Source of the DNA: Sindora glabra
Lineage: Eukaryota > Streptophyta > Magnoliopsida > Fabales > Fabaceae
Assembly: GCA_020226215.1 (NCBI GenBank)
Contig: CM035226.1
Location: 88,808,895 to 88,872,894, forward strand
DNA: 64,000 nt
Reading direction: 5' to 3'
The stretch's first letter is position 1; each line of letters opens with the position of its first letter. The position numbers and the translations under genes are program-made. Of the stretch, positions 11,719 through 23,815 are shown in pieces. Under the pieces are notes generated by a model. It saw only the letters and a list, made by a program, of their open reading frames with translations. It was not told the DNA's origin and made no database searches.

Positions 11719-14333
11719 TGTTATATCCTAAATTAATATTTAAAATTTTATTAGTTTGAATGCTTTAAAATATTTATTTTAAATGAAGAGAAGAATTATA
11801 TTAATTTGGTTAATGTTTGGTTTTAATTTTTTGTTTCCTTTTGAAGTTCTAGGATTTCCAAAATGATGTTGATGGTAATATTCAAATTATATTTATTTTA
11901 TGATAATGATGATTCATAACTAGTTTATATTTTCTCACCAAATTAAAAATAATTTTAATAATTATAAGTGTAAATATTTATGAAGATAAATCCTTGTAAT
12001 TGGTTAATTATTTTTTAAAGTTATAAAAGTTTAAAATATTTATTTTTGAGGCTTCAAAATGTATCAAGCCATTATAAAAATATTGGAAGAAGATAAAGAA
12101 TATGTGAGTTACGATTTTTTAAAAATAAGAGTTTTATAAAAATAGACAAACGGCTAGGATTGAATCTAACTTAAGGTTAAAAGGTGGGATTTAGTAAGAG
12201 ATAAGCCTATGATGCATGAGAAGTATTGAATCAAAGCTTAAAGATCCTTTATCTTTTTCTCTCTCTTTCTCTCTTTCTTCCTTATTGATTCTTTCTCTCT
12301 CCTCCCTTCCTTTTCGCTCTCTTTTCTCCACCTCTCCTTTCTCTCTTTTGACTTTAGATTTTTCAAGCATTGTGTGCCATTATTGAAGCACTGCTGGGCT
12401 GTTGTCTCCTCTTCATCCTCTGTTACAGATTAATGGCAGCTCATAAAGTGGTGAAACATGTAAGATTAGCCAAGCTCCTCCAATTACCATCTTCATCCAC
12501 TATAAGCCATTTTCCAATAGGTGTTTTTCCTTCCATCGAGCAACATTTCACTAGTATGGCCATGTGAGTTATAGATTGGGATAAGAGTAATGGCTATACA
12601 AGGCATCAAATCATTGCATTTCCTAATTAAGCAAAGTGGTTTCTAGCGCCAACAAGCCATTAGCGACCTCTTAGAAAGGTGCTTAGCCACCTTAAACACT
12701 GAAACCCTATATTTTGTTAAGAAACCCATTTATGCAAATTTTGGAATATTTGAGCTTTGTAAAAATAGGATTTTCATGCTATAGGATATTACAATGATAA
12801 GATTAAGATATCCTTAGAGCATTTTATTTTAACATTTTAAATGATTCATGCATGATTTAAGGAACCCTTAAAAATATGAAAATATGATTAGATGATTTGT
12901 TAGGGGTGGAGCTTAAATGTTAGGAACTAAATGTATAGTTTTATAAAATGATATGAATAGAATATTTTTATAGTATAAAATTTTAATATTTTAATTGCCT
13001 TATGTCAAATTTAGATAAATCATATTTTCCTATCTTATTTTAGTTACTTGATATAAAATTGATAAAATAAGGATTTGATGTCTAGAGTGTTAAACTAGTA
13101 CACATAGATTATCTTATTATAAAAAAATCTAATATTTTCAATGTTCAAAGTTTGATTCAAGCAAATCTTTAAAATATGATATTTGATTTCTTTAAAATAG
13201 AGTTGAAATTATTAAGAACTAAGGAGCATAAAACTTTAATATTTTGATTATTTTACATGACTTGAAAAGTCCTTATTTATGAAAACCTCCAATTTCTTTA
13301 TAATAATTTTGAAAATATAAAAAGGTAATTATATAGAATGATAGAGTGGTATGAATAGAACCTGTTAAGAGCATCACATTTTAATATTTTACATGTTTAA
13401 GCTTGATTCTAAAAATTACTATGCAAAAGCATATTTTAATTTTAAAAGCTAATATTGGAAAGCGTAAAAAGTCAATAATTTAGAGTTAATGTTTGGAAAT
13501 AAAAAAGTTAATGCCATTATGTTTATAATTTATCATTATAAATGATAAAATAGGAAGAAAATAAAAGATAATTATGGATGTCCTGGAACTTCTAATAATA
13601 AATAGGCATTATCAAGTGAGTGTATATATTCCTTAAATAAATGTTTTAATATTATTTTGTCTAAATGGTATGTTTATAATCTTTCTTATAAATAATACAA
13701 ATCATATAAATATATCCACTTATATATCCTTAAAAGTATAATCATTTACTATGAATTAATATTAAATCACCCTTATAACTATATATGAGTGATATTGAAA
13801 TGATATTTGTGATAAAGTAGTGATTATCGATTTGAGTGAATGTTAATTGACCATACTTAAAAAGTGTCGTGTGTTATCATTGATCTTTGATTGATTGTGA
13901 TTGAATTCCAATGATAAATGATATAGTTGTGTTATGAATAGAATTACATTGTTATGTGTATGTTGGAAATGTATTGAAAAATGTAGTGCAAATTGTTTTA
14001 TGATATTGATCAATCTTTATGGCCATACAAAAGGACATGATAGTGCTATTAAATATCGTTATGAATTATGATATTAACCTATGGTGATAAATTATTGATT
14101 TTATGTTATGAATGAATTATAATCATGCTTTATAGAGCTGGTGCTCTAGTCTATAAGATTATATTGTAAATTATGCCATGAGTGGTATTGGAATTGTGAA
14201 ATATGATGGGGATAATCATGTGAATACCAAATGGGAAATTCTTAGTAATAAGTTGGGTAAAGTATAAGGCTAGCCTGGGAAAAATAAAGATGGAAAATTT
14301 GTGAAAAATATAGGTTGACCTAAAAGTCAAAAG

Positions 14334-14364
<31 letters not shown>

Positions 14365-15162
14365 TGTATATTTATTATAAACTACCATGTCTTGTGATAT
14401 AACATTGACATCTACTTGTTTTTAATACTTACATTTAATGTGATTAAGCCTTAGTTGTGATTAAGCCCTGTTAGTTACTTAGAAATTTGTTGATTTCCTA
14501 AAATGGGTTGCATGTAAAATTCTAATTGTATTGCGTAAATTTAATGGTTGAGATTATTATGAATTGTTTGTGAAATAGGAAATTTGAGTAGTGTGCAAGT
14601 AAAAATATCAACCCAAGAATTGATATTGTGATTTCGAAAATCTAGGAATTGAGTTTGCACTTATTTTCTATTTTAATACTTAATTAGCATATAATCATTT
14701 CATGTGATTGATTTTAAGCATGGCTATGGTAAATATATACTTACTAAGTTCTTATAACTCATTTATTTTTATTTTCAATATTTTTAGGTTGAAATGAATG
14801 CATTCAAATTTTATTTCATTTGTGAAGAATTAAAAATTGTCTTATTAAAGAATTGATAGTTAGATTAAGAGATTGCGTTGTCAATGGAAATAAATATGAT
14901 GCAATGTATATTTTGCATGTACTTTGTGTTACTGTTGAATTTGAAAAATGTACAAATTGTATGATTGAAGGTGTATAGCCCTCAAGAAATGTTAAAAAAC
15001 AAGGAAGACACTATTTATTTTTAGTAAAATTTATCATGAACTTTGAGTCATCATAAAAATAAAATTTTTTTCATGGGATAAAATTAGTGTAAACTGTATT
15101 AAGGGTGCTGGAAATCGAGTAGCAAGATTTACATTGATCACAATTAGGTTTAAGTCGTGACA
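11719..15162 (+). mobile_element. LTR-like block, plus orientation (copy A), with PBS-like site
   Basis: The block starts TGTTATATCC (11719) and ends GTCGTGACA (15162), giving the TG...CA boundaries typical of LTRs. It is directly followed by TGGTATCGCTTGAGCC (15163-15178), which resembles the initiator-Met tRNA primer-binding site TGGTATCAGAGC used by many plant retroelements. Inside lies a polypyrimidine leader-like tract (12240-12350). There is no gag-pol coding within or after it. At about 3.4 kb it would be a long LTR. No convincing target duplication was seen. The paired block in copy B is 31325-34887. The call is an inference from termini and context. Confidence 0.5.
14333..14361. repeat. 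(TA)n microsatellite, present only in copy A
   Basis: An alternating AT run of about 14 units. The aligned position in copy B (about 34070-34090) has only a short ATACATATATAT remnant. Confidence 0.9.
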
Positions 15163-18100
15163 TGGTATCGCTTGAGCCAAAAACTCTTAACATTTTACTT
15201 CCTTTTATCTATTATATTGTATGTTTTTCATTTTTTCCCCTTTCACTCTTATTATTTATAGTTCAAACAATAATATAATTGATGAGTAGTGCAGATACAA
15301 TACAATATATCTTCTTTTTATTATAAAAATATTGAAGTAAGTTAAATATTTAATTTAATTAAAATACTTAATTACATATTGTATTTGTAACTCTTGTTAC
15401 ATTATACCTCAGACAAATTTTCTCTTCTTTTTATTTCTTCAATGATATTTTTTTCAAATTTACTTTTATTGTTTATGGTTTAGACACTACAAGTAGTATA
15501 GATATAACATGACAAATATATCTTTTATTTTTATTATAAAAATTATAAATAAGTTAAAACTTTCCTATTAATAAAAATATTTAAGAATTAAATCAAATTT
15601 ATTTATATAAATTTTGTTGATATGTTCTAGATATTAATTTTTAAATAATGTATTTCAAATAAAAAATCCTATGGTCAATAAGAGATTAGTTTAATTTATA
15701 ATTTTTTTAATTTATTTTTGCTTGATATACCTTGTAAAATAAATCAAATTTCATTATTTTAATAAAAGAATTCTAAAATTGATATCAAATTCCATTTCTT
15801 TTCAATTTGTAGATACATTTCAGATAATGAAGTTCAAATGTAATTTTTTCTTTCTTTCTTCACATGCAAAGTTTGAAAGTAAAGCTTCTAATAGAAATTT
15901 TACTCTTCATATTTGAAAGGTAAAATATACTTTCCCTTTCTTTTATTAGTATTGCCATAAAAAAATTTTCTCCTAGAAACAAACATAAGTGAATGTTATG
16001 CTCATAGTCATAGATTCATTTTTATGTTTTTATTATGTAATATATTATATTTATAATACTCTTGTGTTTAAATATAAATGTAGGATACACTCAGTTATAT
16101 TATATAATTACTCAAGAAATTTATCAACAAACATTGTAATGAAAATTTACAATTAATAAATTTTAAGAGCATATAAAATATTTTAAAATTCCATGTGCTC
16201 AAATTTGATCTTTCAATCAACTTTTAATTCTTTTATAATAATTAATGTTTCTTTTATTAACGTGACATAAATAATTTAAAATTACCATCATTTTCCGCAA
16301 ACATAGTAAATCAGATTTCAATAATTTTATAATTTTTTATTTTAATTTAGACTTTAAATTTTATTTATATAAATAAATGAAAATAAATTTGCAACTCATA
16401 CATTTACTACCTAATATTTCACATGTATTTCATGCCAAATTAAACAAACTATAGTGAAATTCATAGTAAACTAGATTTCATAATGAAATTAAAATAAAAA
16501 ATTATAAGTAAAATAAAATAATTTTTAAACTTAAATTCAAACATAATTTTAAAAATAATTGATTTAAAAATAAATAAAACATAATTTTTTCAAATGATGG
16601 AGCTTCACGATTTTTGGGATTATATGAGTTGGTTAATAGTGACATCAAAATGCAAAAACTTATAAATTACTAAATTCCCTCATATTGATGAGTAGGTATA
16701 GAATCTTGATCAATGTGCCATATTGTCTTAATTTAACATTAAAAATTGCTTTCAAGATTATTTTAAGTATGCTAAAATACAATTTTAATTTCTCAACTTT
16801 CAAACAAATTCTAAGGATTATTGATTAATTTTATTTTTCTAATTTTTCAAAAGTATATAATGCCACAACGTTAACTGAATGCAGTTTATTGATAGAAATG
16901 ACTAATACCATTCTAACCGGTATAAAATAAATTTTCTATGCAAGAAAATGTGGTTTTTTCCATAAAAGAATAAATAAATTATTTTGTTTTATATTTCTTA
17001 AATTAGGTAAATAGAGTTTCAATATATTTTGATACTTTATTACATATCCAATCTATTTTATGTAAGTTATAATGTTAGGGTAAGACCAAAATTACCATTC
17101 GCAAATTCATGATCTTTTTGCCTTCAACAAGATTCTTATTTGGGATTTTGCTTTTAACCAAGAACAAGGTTAACGCGTAAGTTCAAAACCTTGGCTCATG
17201 TTTGAACTGAGAAGATTTAATTAAAAATAACAATAACTATATATTTCTTAAAAAATAATTATGGTATTTAATATAATTATAAATATAATTAAATATTATA
17301 TTTAAATTATAAAAATAAACCACAATTCTAACTACATATATCATATTATATTCATAAATAGATAATAAAAAATTATAATCAAACTATACATAAATTAAAT
17401 GAGCCGAATAAAAAAAGATATTTAAAACGACTCATTTAATTAAACCGGCTAATTTTTTTACCAAATCAAATTTTGAATTGAATTCATGCCACCTAATGAT
17501 ATCTAAATTTATCATAATATTTAAAATATTATAAATACTAGAAATAAGGTTTAAAATTAAATTTTAAATTTTTTATATCATTGATTTAAATTTATAAATT
17601 TATTTTATTATTTTATATTTAATAATAATTTTTAAATTATATTTAAAATTTAATTTTAAATTTTATTTTCGATCTCCATTATATAATATTGCTATGACGA
17701 CCTGCACACTAGATTTGTGAGTACACCTTTATTATTAGTAATGCGACTCAAGCTCATATGTAAATTGTAACGAAAAGTAAACGAAGGCACATGCCAATGC
17801 CAAAATTTTTGCCTGTTTTTTGTTTCATTGGCAGATTTTTTTCTGGTTAGAGCAATAAGAAGCCTAAAAAATTGTACCAACTCTTTCTCCTGCCCTCAGT
17901 AATATAATGGTGCATTCAATAATTGTTTCTGGCTTTTGCCTAACCGAGTCCGACGTAAAATGGGATGTCCAATGATATTCATCAAGGACTTAATTGGCCA
18001 GTCCAATGGCATTAATTTTTCACTGTAAGTTAGTACCAATTTTTGTGGGCCCAAAACTCATCAAAACTAACCTCACTTATTGTGACAAAAAGTCAAAACG

Positions 18101-19149
18101 TCAATTCCTCTACTTTTATTTAAGGTATTATAGTCACAGCCTTTCCCAAAGGAAGGGTGGGTGGGACGTAGAAGAGAGCTACAACCTTTATTCTTTTTTT
18201 ATTTATTGTAATTAATTAATCTTATAAATATTAAAAAATAATTTTATTTATTTATTTTTAATAAAATTTTTAAAATTATTTTTCTGCATCAAATTTAAAA
18301 TAATTGAGAATAGAAAAAGCAATGTAATATAATAAATATAAATAGATTGAAAAGTGTAAAATAATAAAATATTTATTAATAAAAAAATAAAATTGATAAA
18401 AAAAGTTTAATATTTCATCGAAATTTTAAAATGATAGATAAAAAAATAATTATTTTTAAAGTGCAACAAATAAAAAGAAACCAGAAATACTATTCATTTT
18501 AATGACATTCCAAAAAAAAAAAAGGAAGAAAATAGAAATTTAATAGAAGAAAATAATTTCTACATATAATACATAATAGACAGATAACGTAAAGTATAGG
18601 CTAAGATGTAAAATAATGAGTTAAAATATAATTTTTATGCTACAGTGTAATTGCAATATAACACGCTTTTAAACTACAAAATTTCAATTCTAAAACTTTA
18701 TACATTGCACAATCTTCTAAATATGTGTTGCATATGAATTTTATATAAATCAAAATATAATAATTAAAATGGTTAGTGCTCTCAAAAATTTAAAGAACGT
18801 AAAATACTGAATAATTATGTTATATAAATCAAACTAATTTATTTTTAATAGTTAAAATAGATGATGCTCCTAATTTTTTAAAACTAAAATGCTAACAATT
18901 TAAATAAATTTCTGAATTATTGTTACAATAATATTAATTACTTTAAAACACATTGAACAAATTATAAATGCTTATAGTAGAATAATATTTAAGAAAAAAA
19001 TCACAAAAGTTCCATTTAAAAATAATGAGTTACAGACTACTGCAACCGTTAGTGAGATAAAAATTAATTTTTTTTTATTTATAAGCTAACTTTTTTATGT
19101 ATTATTTTATTATATCTTTATTTTAGTTAAATTGATAAATTATAGTATT
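15163..19149. other. Non-coding part of duplicated block A
   Basis: AT-rich. It contains dispersed-repeat members at 15245-15560. The stretch 17690-18180 has noticeably higher GC, and its counterpart in copy B (37440-37810) is well conserved. It includes the word GGCCAGTCCAATGGCATTAA (17997). I see no exon in it. It lies downstream of the SCPL 3' end. At about 18070-18125 copy A has a short segment resembling the terminal repeat of the MULE found in copy B (see findings). Confidence 0.45.
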
Positions 19150-19418
19150 GAGATGACAAATTAGAAAGTTTGCATCAACTTTTCTTTTGGTTACAAGTAT
19201 TTTATTGTTCCAAAAATTGAAACATTTTACAAACAATAATATTTTACTGTTGCAAAATTAGACTATTTTATGACAAGGCACCTTGTTGCAAAGTGTATAT
19301 TCTTGTATCCTATTTGCAATAAAAATAGATATTGTTACTAAAAGCATTGATTGTATTAGCAATAAAAGTTAAAATTGATGTAATTTTATTGACGCAAAAT
19401 CCTCATTTTCTTTTGGTG
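19150..19418. mobile_element. CACTA-type 3' terminus remnant (copy A)
   Basis: The sequence is rich in TTGCAA(A/C) words and ends TTTTCTTTTGGTG at 19418. The copy B equivalent ends TTTTCTTGTAGTG at 45067, the reverse complement of the common plant CACTA terminus CACTACAAGAAAA. Copy A has mutated the end. The opposite terminus was not found, so this is a fragment. Confidence 0.5.
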
Positions 19419-20116
19419 TGTGAAACTATACATTCATCAATTGAGTCACATCTATTTTTCATGATACAAGTTGATAGCCTTAGACTATATGTCAATATGG
19501 AGGCAATTGAAGAGACTCAATAGCCTCAAGCATTTGAATGACTAAAAAATTGAGTGGTCAAATATTTATAATAATTTATGATCAAATATTATCTTTTGCT
19601 TAAATAATTCACTTTATAATTATTTATTTCAATATTATTTTTAATTTTAATTATCAAATATAATATTTGATGATGACAATTTATTCTTTTGTTTCTCATA
19701 TAAAAATACAAATTTCTAATATATAGATACATACATAAAGTCATTAAATACAATTAAGTGAGTAGGGTTAGTTCTAAATCATCATGTATAATTTCTAAGA
19801 TAAAGCAAGTCTCAAGAAGACGAGTGATGACACTTTTCTTTTCTAATGAAATTTTTTTTATTTATCATTAATCAAATATTGAAATATAATCCACTGGCAT
19901 TATTGATTTTACCTTGCCATTTGGAACCCCCTACTCCCCCATCCTACTTAAAATCTAAGAATTGTATTATCTGGAATTAGGAAGAGGGGTGCCATCTAAG
20001 AAGTGCTTAACCAAAGAAAGAGATCTTGTTGGCTGATAGCTTGGAACCTGATGCCCTGCTTCTCTCACTGTGGCAAAAGTTAGCCCTCCTTTGTACACTT
20101 GTGTGTATCCACCAAC

Positions 20117-20779
20117 CTGTGTTACATGAATTTTTTTTATTTTAAAAACTACTCTGCTTTGCGCACACAATTTTACTTTCTTATATAGGATTGAGTTTTA
20201 ATTCGATGTCAACAAAATTTTTGGATAATCAATGAATAGAGAAAATTTTAGAATAAATTAATAAGAACTTTTATATGATAGTAATAGTGTTTAATAAGCA
20301 ATTATTTTACTACATGGCTTAATTGCATGATTTATTTTAAATAAATCTTTATAATTTTATTTTGGATAATGCTTTTCCATGGCGTGAACTCAGAGATTTT
20401 GCAAGTTTATGAAAGCTTAATATCACAGTTGTAATTTTATACAAAATCTTATAATTTTTACGAAAACTATAATATTGTACAGATTTTGAATGTAATATGC
20501 ACGAAAAAATTGCAACTCTAGTTAAGATTTCATGAAAAATTTTAAACAATTTATCTTATTTTTATATAAAATTACAAGTTTAGATAAAAAATATAAAAAT
20601 ATTAAAAAAATCATAAAAATTACAAGTGCATGCCAAATTATAACCATTCTAATTTTTATTCGGTTAACAATTTCAAAATTTTTTCAATAGGATTATGCAT
20701 GTAATTACAATATTTGTTTTCATTAATTAAAAAATAAAAGAGAAAATTATTTTAAAGCTATTTGTTAATTGGTAATTAC
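20117..20779. other. Intron of SCPL copy A
   Basis: AT-rich sequence between the catalytic-Asp and catalytic-His exons, about 660 bases, collinear with 45772-46433 in copy B. Confidence 0.7.
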
Positions 20780-20884
20780 CTCTCCAAAGAGAAACCAAGG
20801 ATGCCATTCAGTCTCTACTTGAATTTCATCTTCTCAATTGAATACTTTGTTGAAGTGATTGACACCTTACCATTAATGTCCCCG

Positions 20885-21870
20885 CTGCATATTCAAAACT
20901 CATAATAACTAATTAGAAATATATAAAACTTAAGGTTAAAATTGTAAAGTTGGAGGAGCCAAAATTGATAATAAGACTCAAAATATTGATCATACTTAGG
21001 AACATGTTTTGGAACATATATAGTTTGAATTTCTCTTTATACCTTCATCATTTTATTATTACTATCATTAATTATGCTAAATATAACTTATGATCAAGTC
21101 ATTTTCATTGTCTTGTTAAACATGCATATGATAATTGAACTTTGGATATTTCTTTTTATACTATTATAAGGGGCAAAACTAGATTAAAAAAAATAATGAA
21201 AGGTTAAATATAAATAATTAGAGACTATATATTAAAATTTAAAATTTTTGAAAGGACTAAATGTATAAAAAGGTAAAAATTTTAAGTTTAATATAGAAAA
21301 ATTTATATAATTTCTTGAAATTTGCGGGGGTTTTACTTTCAATTAGGCTTCCTTTTGGCTATTATGTTATCAAAAATGGATATTGTATATGATGATTTAC
21401 ATTTTTAATATCTTCATAATTAATAAATTATGATCCATAATAGTTGATTTTTTATCTAAATAATGCAATTTTTCACAGTCACTGTTATACATGACTCTTG
21501 TATAATTTTGTAGGTGACAAAAAGTAAGTTAAATTAAAATAAATAGATCTACTTTAATTCCAATTATGTAATATTTACTATTGTAAATATAATTATGACA
21601 AAATCAATTCCAAAGTTATATGCATTTTAGTATGTACATATATATTCACTAATTTTAATAAAATTTTATATATAATTATGAGTATCATTTAAAATATTCA
21701 CACTAAAATATTAAAATATACAAATTAACCTTCAAGTCTGGATTCAAATCCTAAATAACTAAACAAAATATAATTGTGGAAATAAGGATGCCGGTATAAA
21801 AAGGCACACATCAAAATAATGAAAAGAAAGAATGATAAATATAAGTCTAAAAGATGACCATAATTTTTAC
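20885..21870. other. Intron of SCPL copy A
   Basis: AT-rich intron of about 990 bases, collinear with 46540-47511 in copy B. No inserted feature is recognised. Confidence 0.7.
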
Positions 21871-22712
21871 CTGAAAATCCAAACCCTAAGGCTGTTAGAA
21901 AGGAATTCATGTACAAGGGGAAGAATGGTTAAAGGGCTATCACGCCAATCAAAAATGACATCACTGCAAGGCTCCCAATCATGTGTGAGTTTGGTGACAT
22001 TAGCATGCAGGGCCTCTTGTACGTCTGTTCAGTTCAAATATGCAATCACATAATACTCACTGCATGGATCAAAGATTGTCTGTAATTCAAAATTCAAAAT
22101 TCAACATTCCATTATTATTATATTTAATTTAAGAAACTAATGTTGTCATGAATTAAAAGGAAGGCCACATTTATAGACAATGACTTCAGAATTACATCCC
22201 TTTATTTTAATAGAATTACACTCTTTTCCTTAATTCTTCTGTTTTTATATTACACTCACTTCCCATATAGCCGAAAAAAGAAAAAAAGAGTATGTGTTTT
22301 CAAATTACACGTAATTATGTACGATGCTTTAATGTAAGGAGAAAAACCTCTAAAGAGAATAGAGTACAAATTATTAATAATTTTAGTAAAAGGAAATCCT
22401 TTAAGTTTCTAAGTAAATTATATTCAATTTTTATGAAATTTATTCTAGTTACACTTCACTATTCAAGTTTCACAAATATATGCTTACTTTTCCTTTTTTT
22501 TACAACATGAATTATATGTGTATATTTCTGAAAATAAGACAGTACAAGTATAATTAGGCTAAATCATTGAAAATGTGAATATAATCTACCTTAACTTGGG
22601 AGGACTATATATGTATTTTTTTGAAAATGTTCGTATATAAAAAATTGTAGTTGAAAAAAATTAAATGGCTATACCCTAAAACATGGACTATGCCCACCGG
22701 TGAATTGTCTAA

Positions 22713-23038
22713 TATTTTAGCTAATTACATTAGCTTCTGTAATAATTTTATTTTTTTTACAATGATTTTGTTCATGACAATATAACTTACTAGTCACGAA
22801 TGTATCTTTCTTGATATATTTGTACTCATGATTAGAAGAATCTATTAGTCACGAATGAACTTGTGATAAAAAAATTATTTATACCACAAGACCTTTTTTT
22901 TATGACAATTTCCTTATCACGCTTACTTATGTCATGAGACCATTTAACTAGTATTCTTATGGCTAAATAGCACAACCATAGAAATTTTAATTTTGTGCCA
23001 TAATTTTGATCGTAGTACAAATAATAATTTGTTGTAGT
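22713..23038 (-). mobile_element. CACTA terminus fragment at the end of duplication copy A
   Basis: Its reverse complement starts TACTACAACAAATTATTATT (23039 downward) and is similar over about 300 bases to the start of the CACTA element at 23816. Shared words include CTATTTAGCCA, ATACTAGTT, ATAAATAATTTTTTT, ACTAATAGATTCTTCTAA and AAAATCAT. The TIR end faces right. The outer part runs to 22713, exactly where similarity between duplication copies A and B stops. It has no coding. Confidence 0.7.
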
Positions 23039-23815
23039 AATTGCTGATCCTTTCAAAGCAATTTTCAAACACAATTTTAAGGTACTAATATTCTCATTTT
23101 TGAAGTTATGCTTACATGCATAATTAATTTCTTGTTAATTTAATTGTTTCGATTTCATTAATTGAATATCCTTAAATGAAAAAATATCTATGATAATTAG
23201 AAGGTAATTTATCTTTCACTAATAAACCTTTTTTTATGATTGGACTTTCTACTTATGGAATATAGTGTTGTTAACTTAATCATAAATTTATTTTTTTAAA
23301 AAAAAATTAGATCCTTAGTGAATTTCTTTAGAGAGCTTGAATGCACTTGGAAATTGAATTATATTAAGATTGAATTGCTGGAGGGATAAAGAAAGAATTG
23401 AATTGCTAAAGGGACAAAGGAAAAGGTGACACTGAATATTGAATTGATTTGTTCTCTATGAAAATTACCAATAGATCCAAACTTATGAAGAAAAAATAGT
23501 TTATTCATTATACTAATGTATCTAAATAGAATTGAAGTTTTTAATCAAATTCTTTAACCTTTCATTTACAAATTTAAGGTTGCTTGTGTTATTATCCTAT
23601 GGTTTGCATAAATGACTTTATTTTATATGAATTTGGATGAATTTGTAAAATATTAAATGTATTGTATTATTTATGCCATGCATTTGTGTTTAAAATCGTG
23701 TTTTCAACTAGTTTTGCATTTTTGTTTGTTATGGATTTGAAAGAAATATGATTTCCCTAATTTTATTAAATTATGTTTTCAAGGTGTGGTTTTGAGTAGT
23801 GTATCCACTCATTAA
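23039..23815. other. AT-rich spacer between two inverted CACTA termini
   Basis: No gene seen. It contains short repeated words GAATTGCT.AAGGGA and GAATTGCTGGAGGGATAAAG (about 23370-23420). Confidence 0.45.

Larger units (their letters stand above)
19967..22079 (-). pseudogene. Serine carboxypeptidase-like (SCPL) 3' fragment, copy A
   Basis: Three minus-strand exons are recognisable. Exon 21871-22079 encodes IFDPCSEYYV, then [17 protein letters not shown] and SLRVWIF. Exon 20780-20884 begins with the catalytic-Asp region (SGDING, split codon AG|C) and STKYSIEKM. Exon 19967-20116 holds [10 protein letters not shown] and the catalytic-His region [12 protein letters not shown], ending at a stop after GTPLPNSR. 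Splice sites are canonical (TTACAG at 22080, CAG|GTAAAA at 21871, ATGCAG at 20885, GAG|GTAATT at 20780, CACAG at 20117). It is broken by a TGA in the first exon (after AYLN) and a 1 bp deletion in the middle exon, which is 105 bases against 106 in copy B. All upstream exons are missing; the copy ends at 22711 against a CACTA fragment. The SCPL family are secreted/vacuolar alpha/beta hydrolases. Confidence 0.9.
7935..22711 (+). repeat. Segmental duplication, copy A (14.8 kb)
   Basis: This block is collinear, in the same orientation, with 27582-48348. Matching landmarks along the whole length include GAATTCTAAAATTTT (7949 / 27595), the AGAATTATATT tracts, GTGTAACA (11034 / 30641), the polypyrimidine tracts (12240 / 31890), TGACATGGTA (15158 / 34883), the dispersed repeats (15250 / 34975), and three SCPL exons (19967-22079 / 45610-47719). 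Copy A is 14.78 kb. Copy B is 20.77 kb, which falls to 14.56 kb once its 6.21 kb MULE is removed, so the two agree well. Homology ends at about 22711, where CACTA-terminus sequence begins. Confidence 0.9.

Noticed and set aside
12370..12567. Plus-strand open frame with a hydrophobic start (CLLFILCYRLMAAH)
   Set aside because: It lies inside the LTR-like block after a polypyrimidine tract. The copy B equivalent has no conserved frame, so it is not under coding constraint.
22292..22510. Conserved open frame in both duplicates (22292-22510 and 47926-48180) as a possible small gene
   Set aside because: It lies in an SCPL intron upstream of the central exon on the opposite strand. Similarity is explained by the duplication, and starts, stops and spacing differ between copies.
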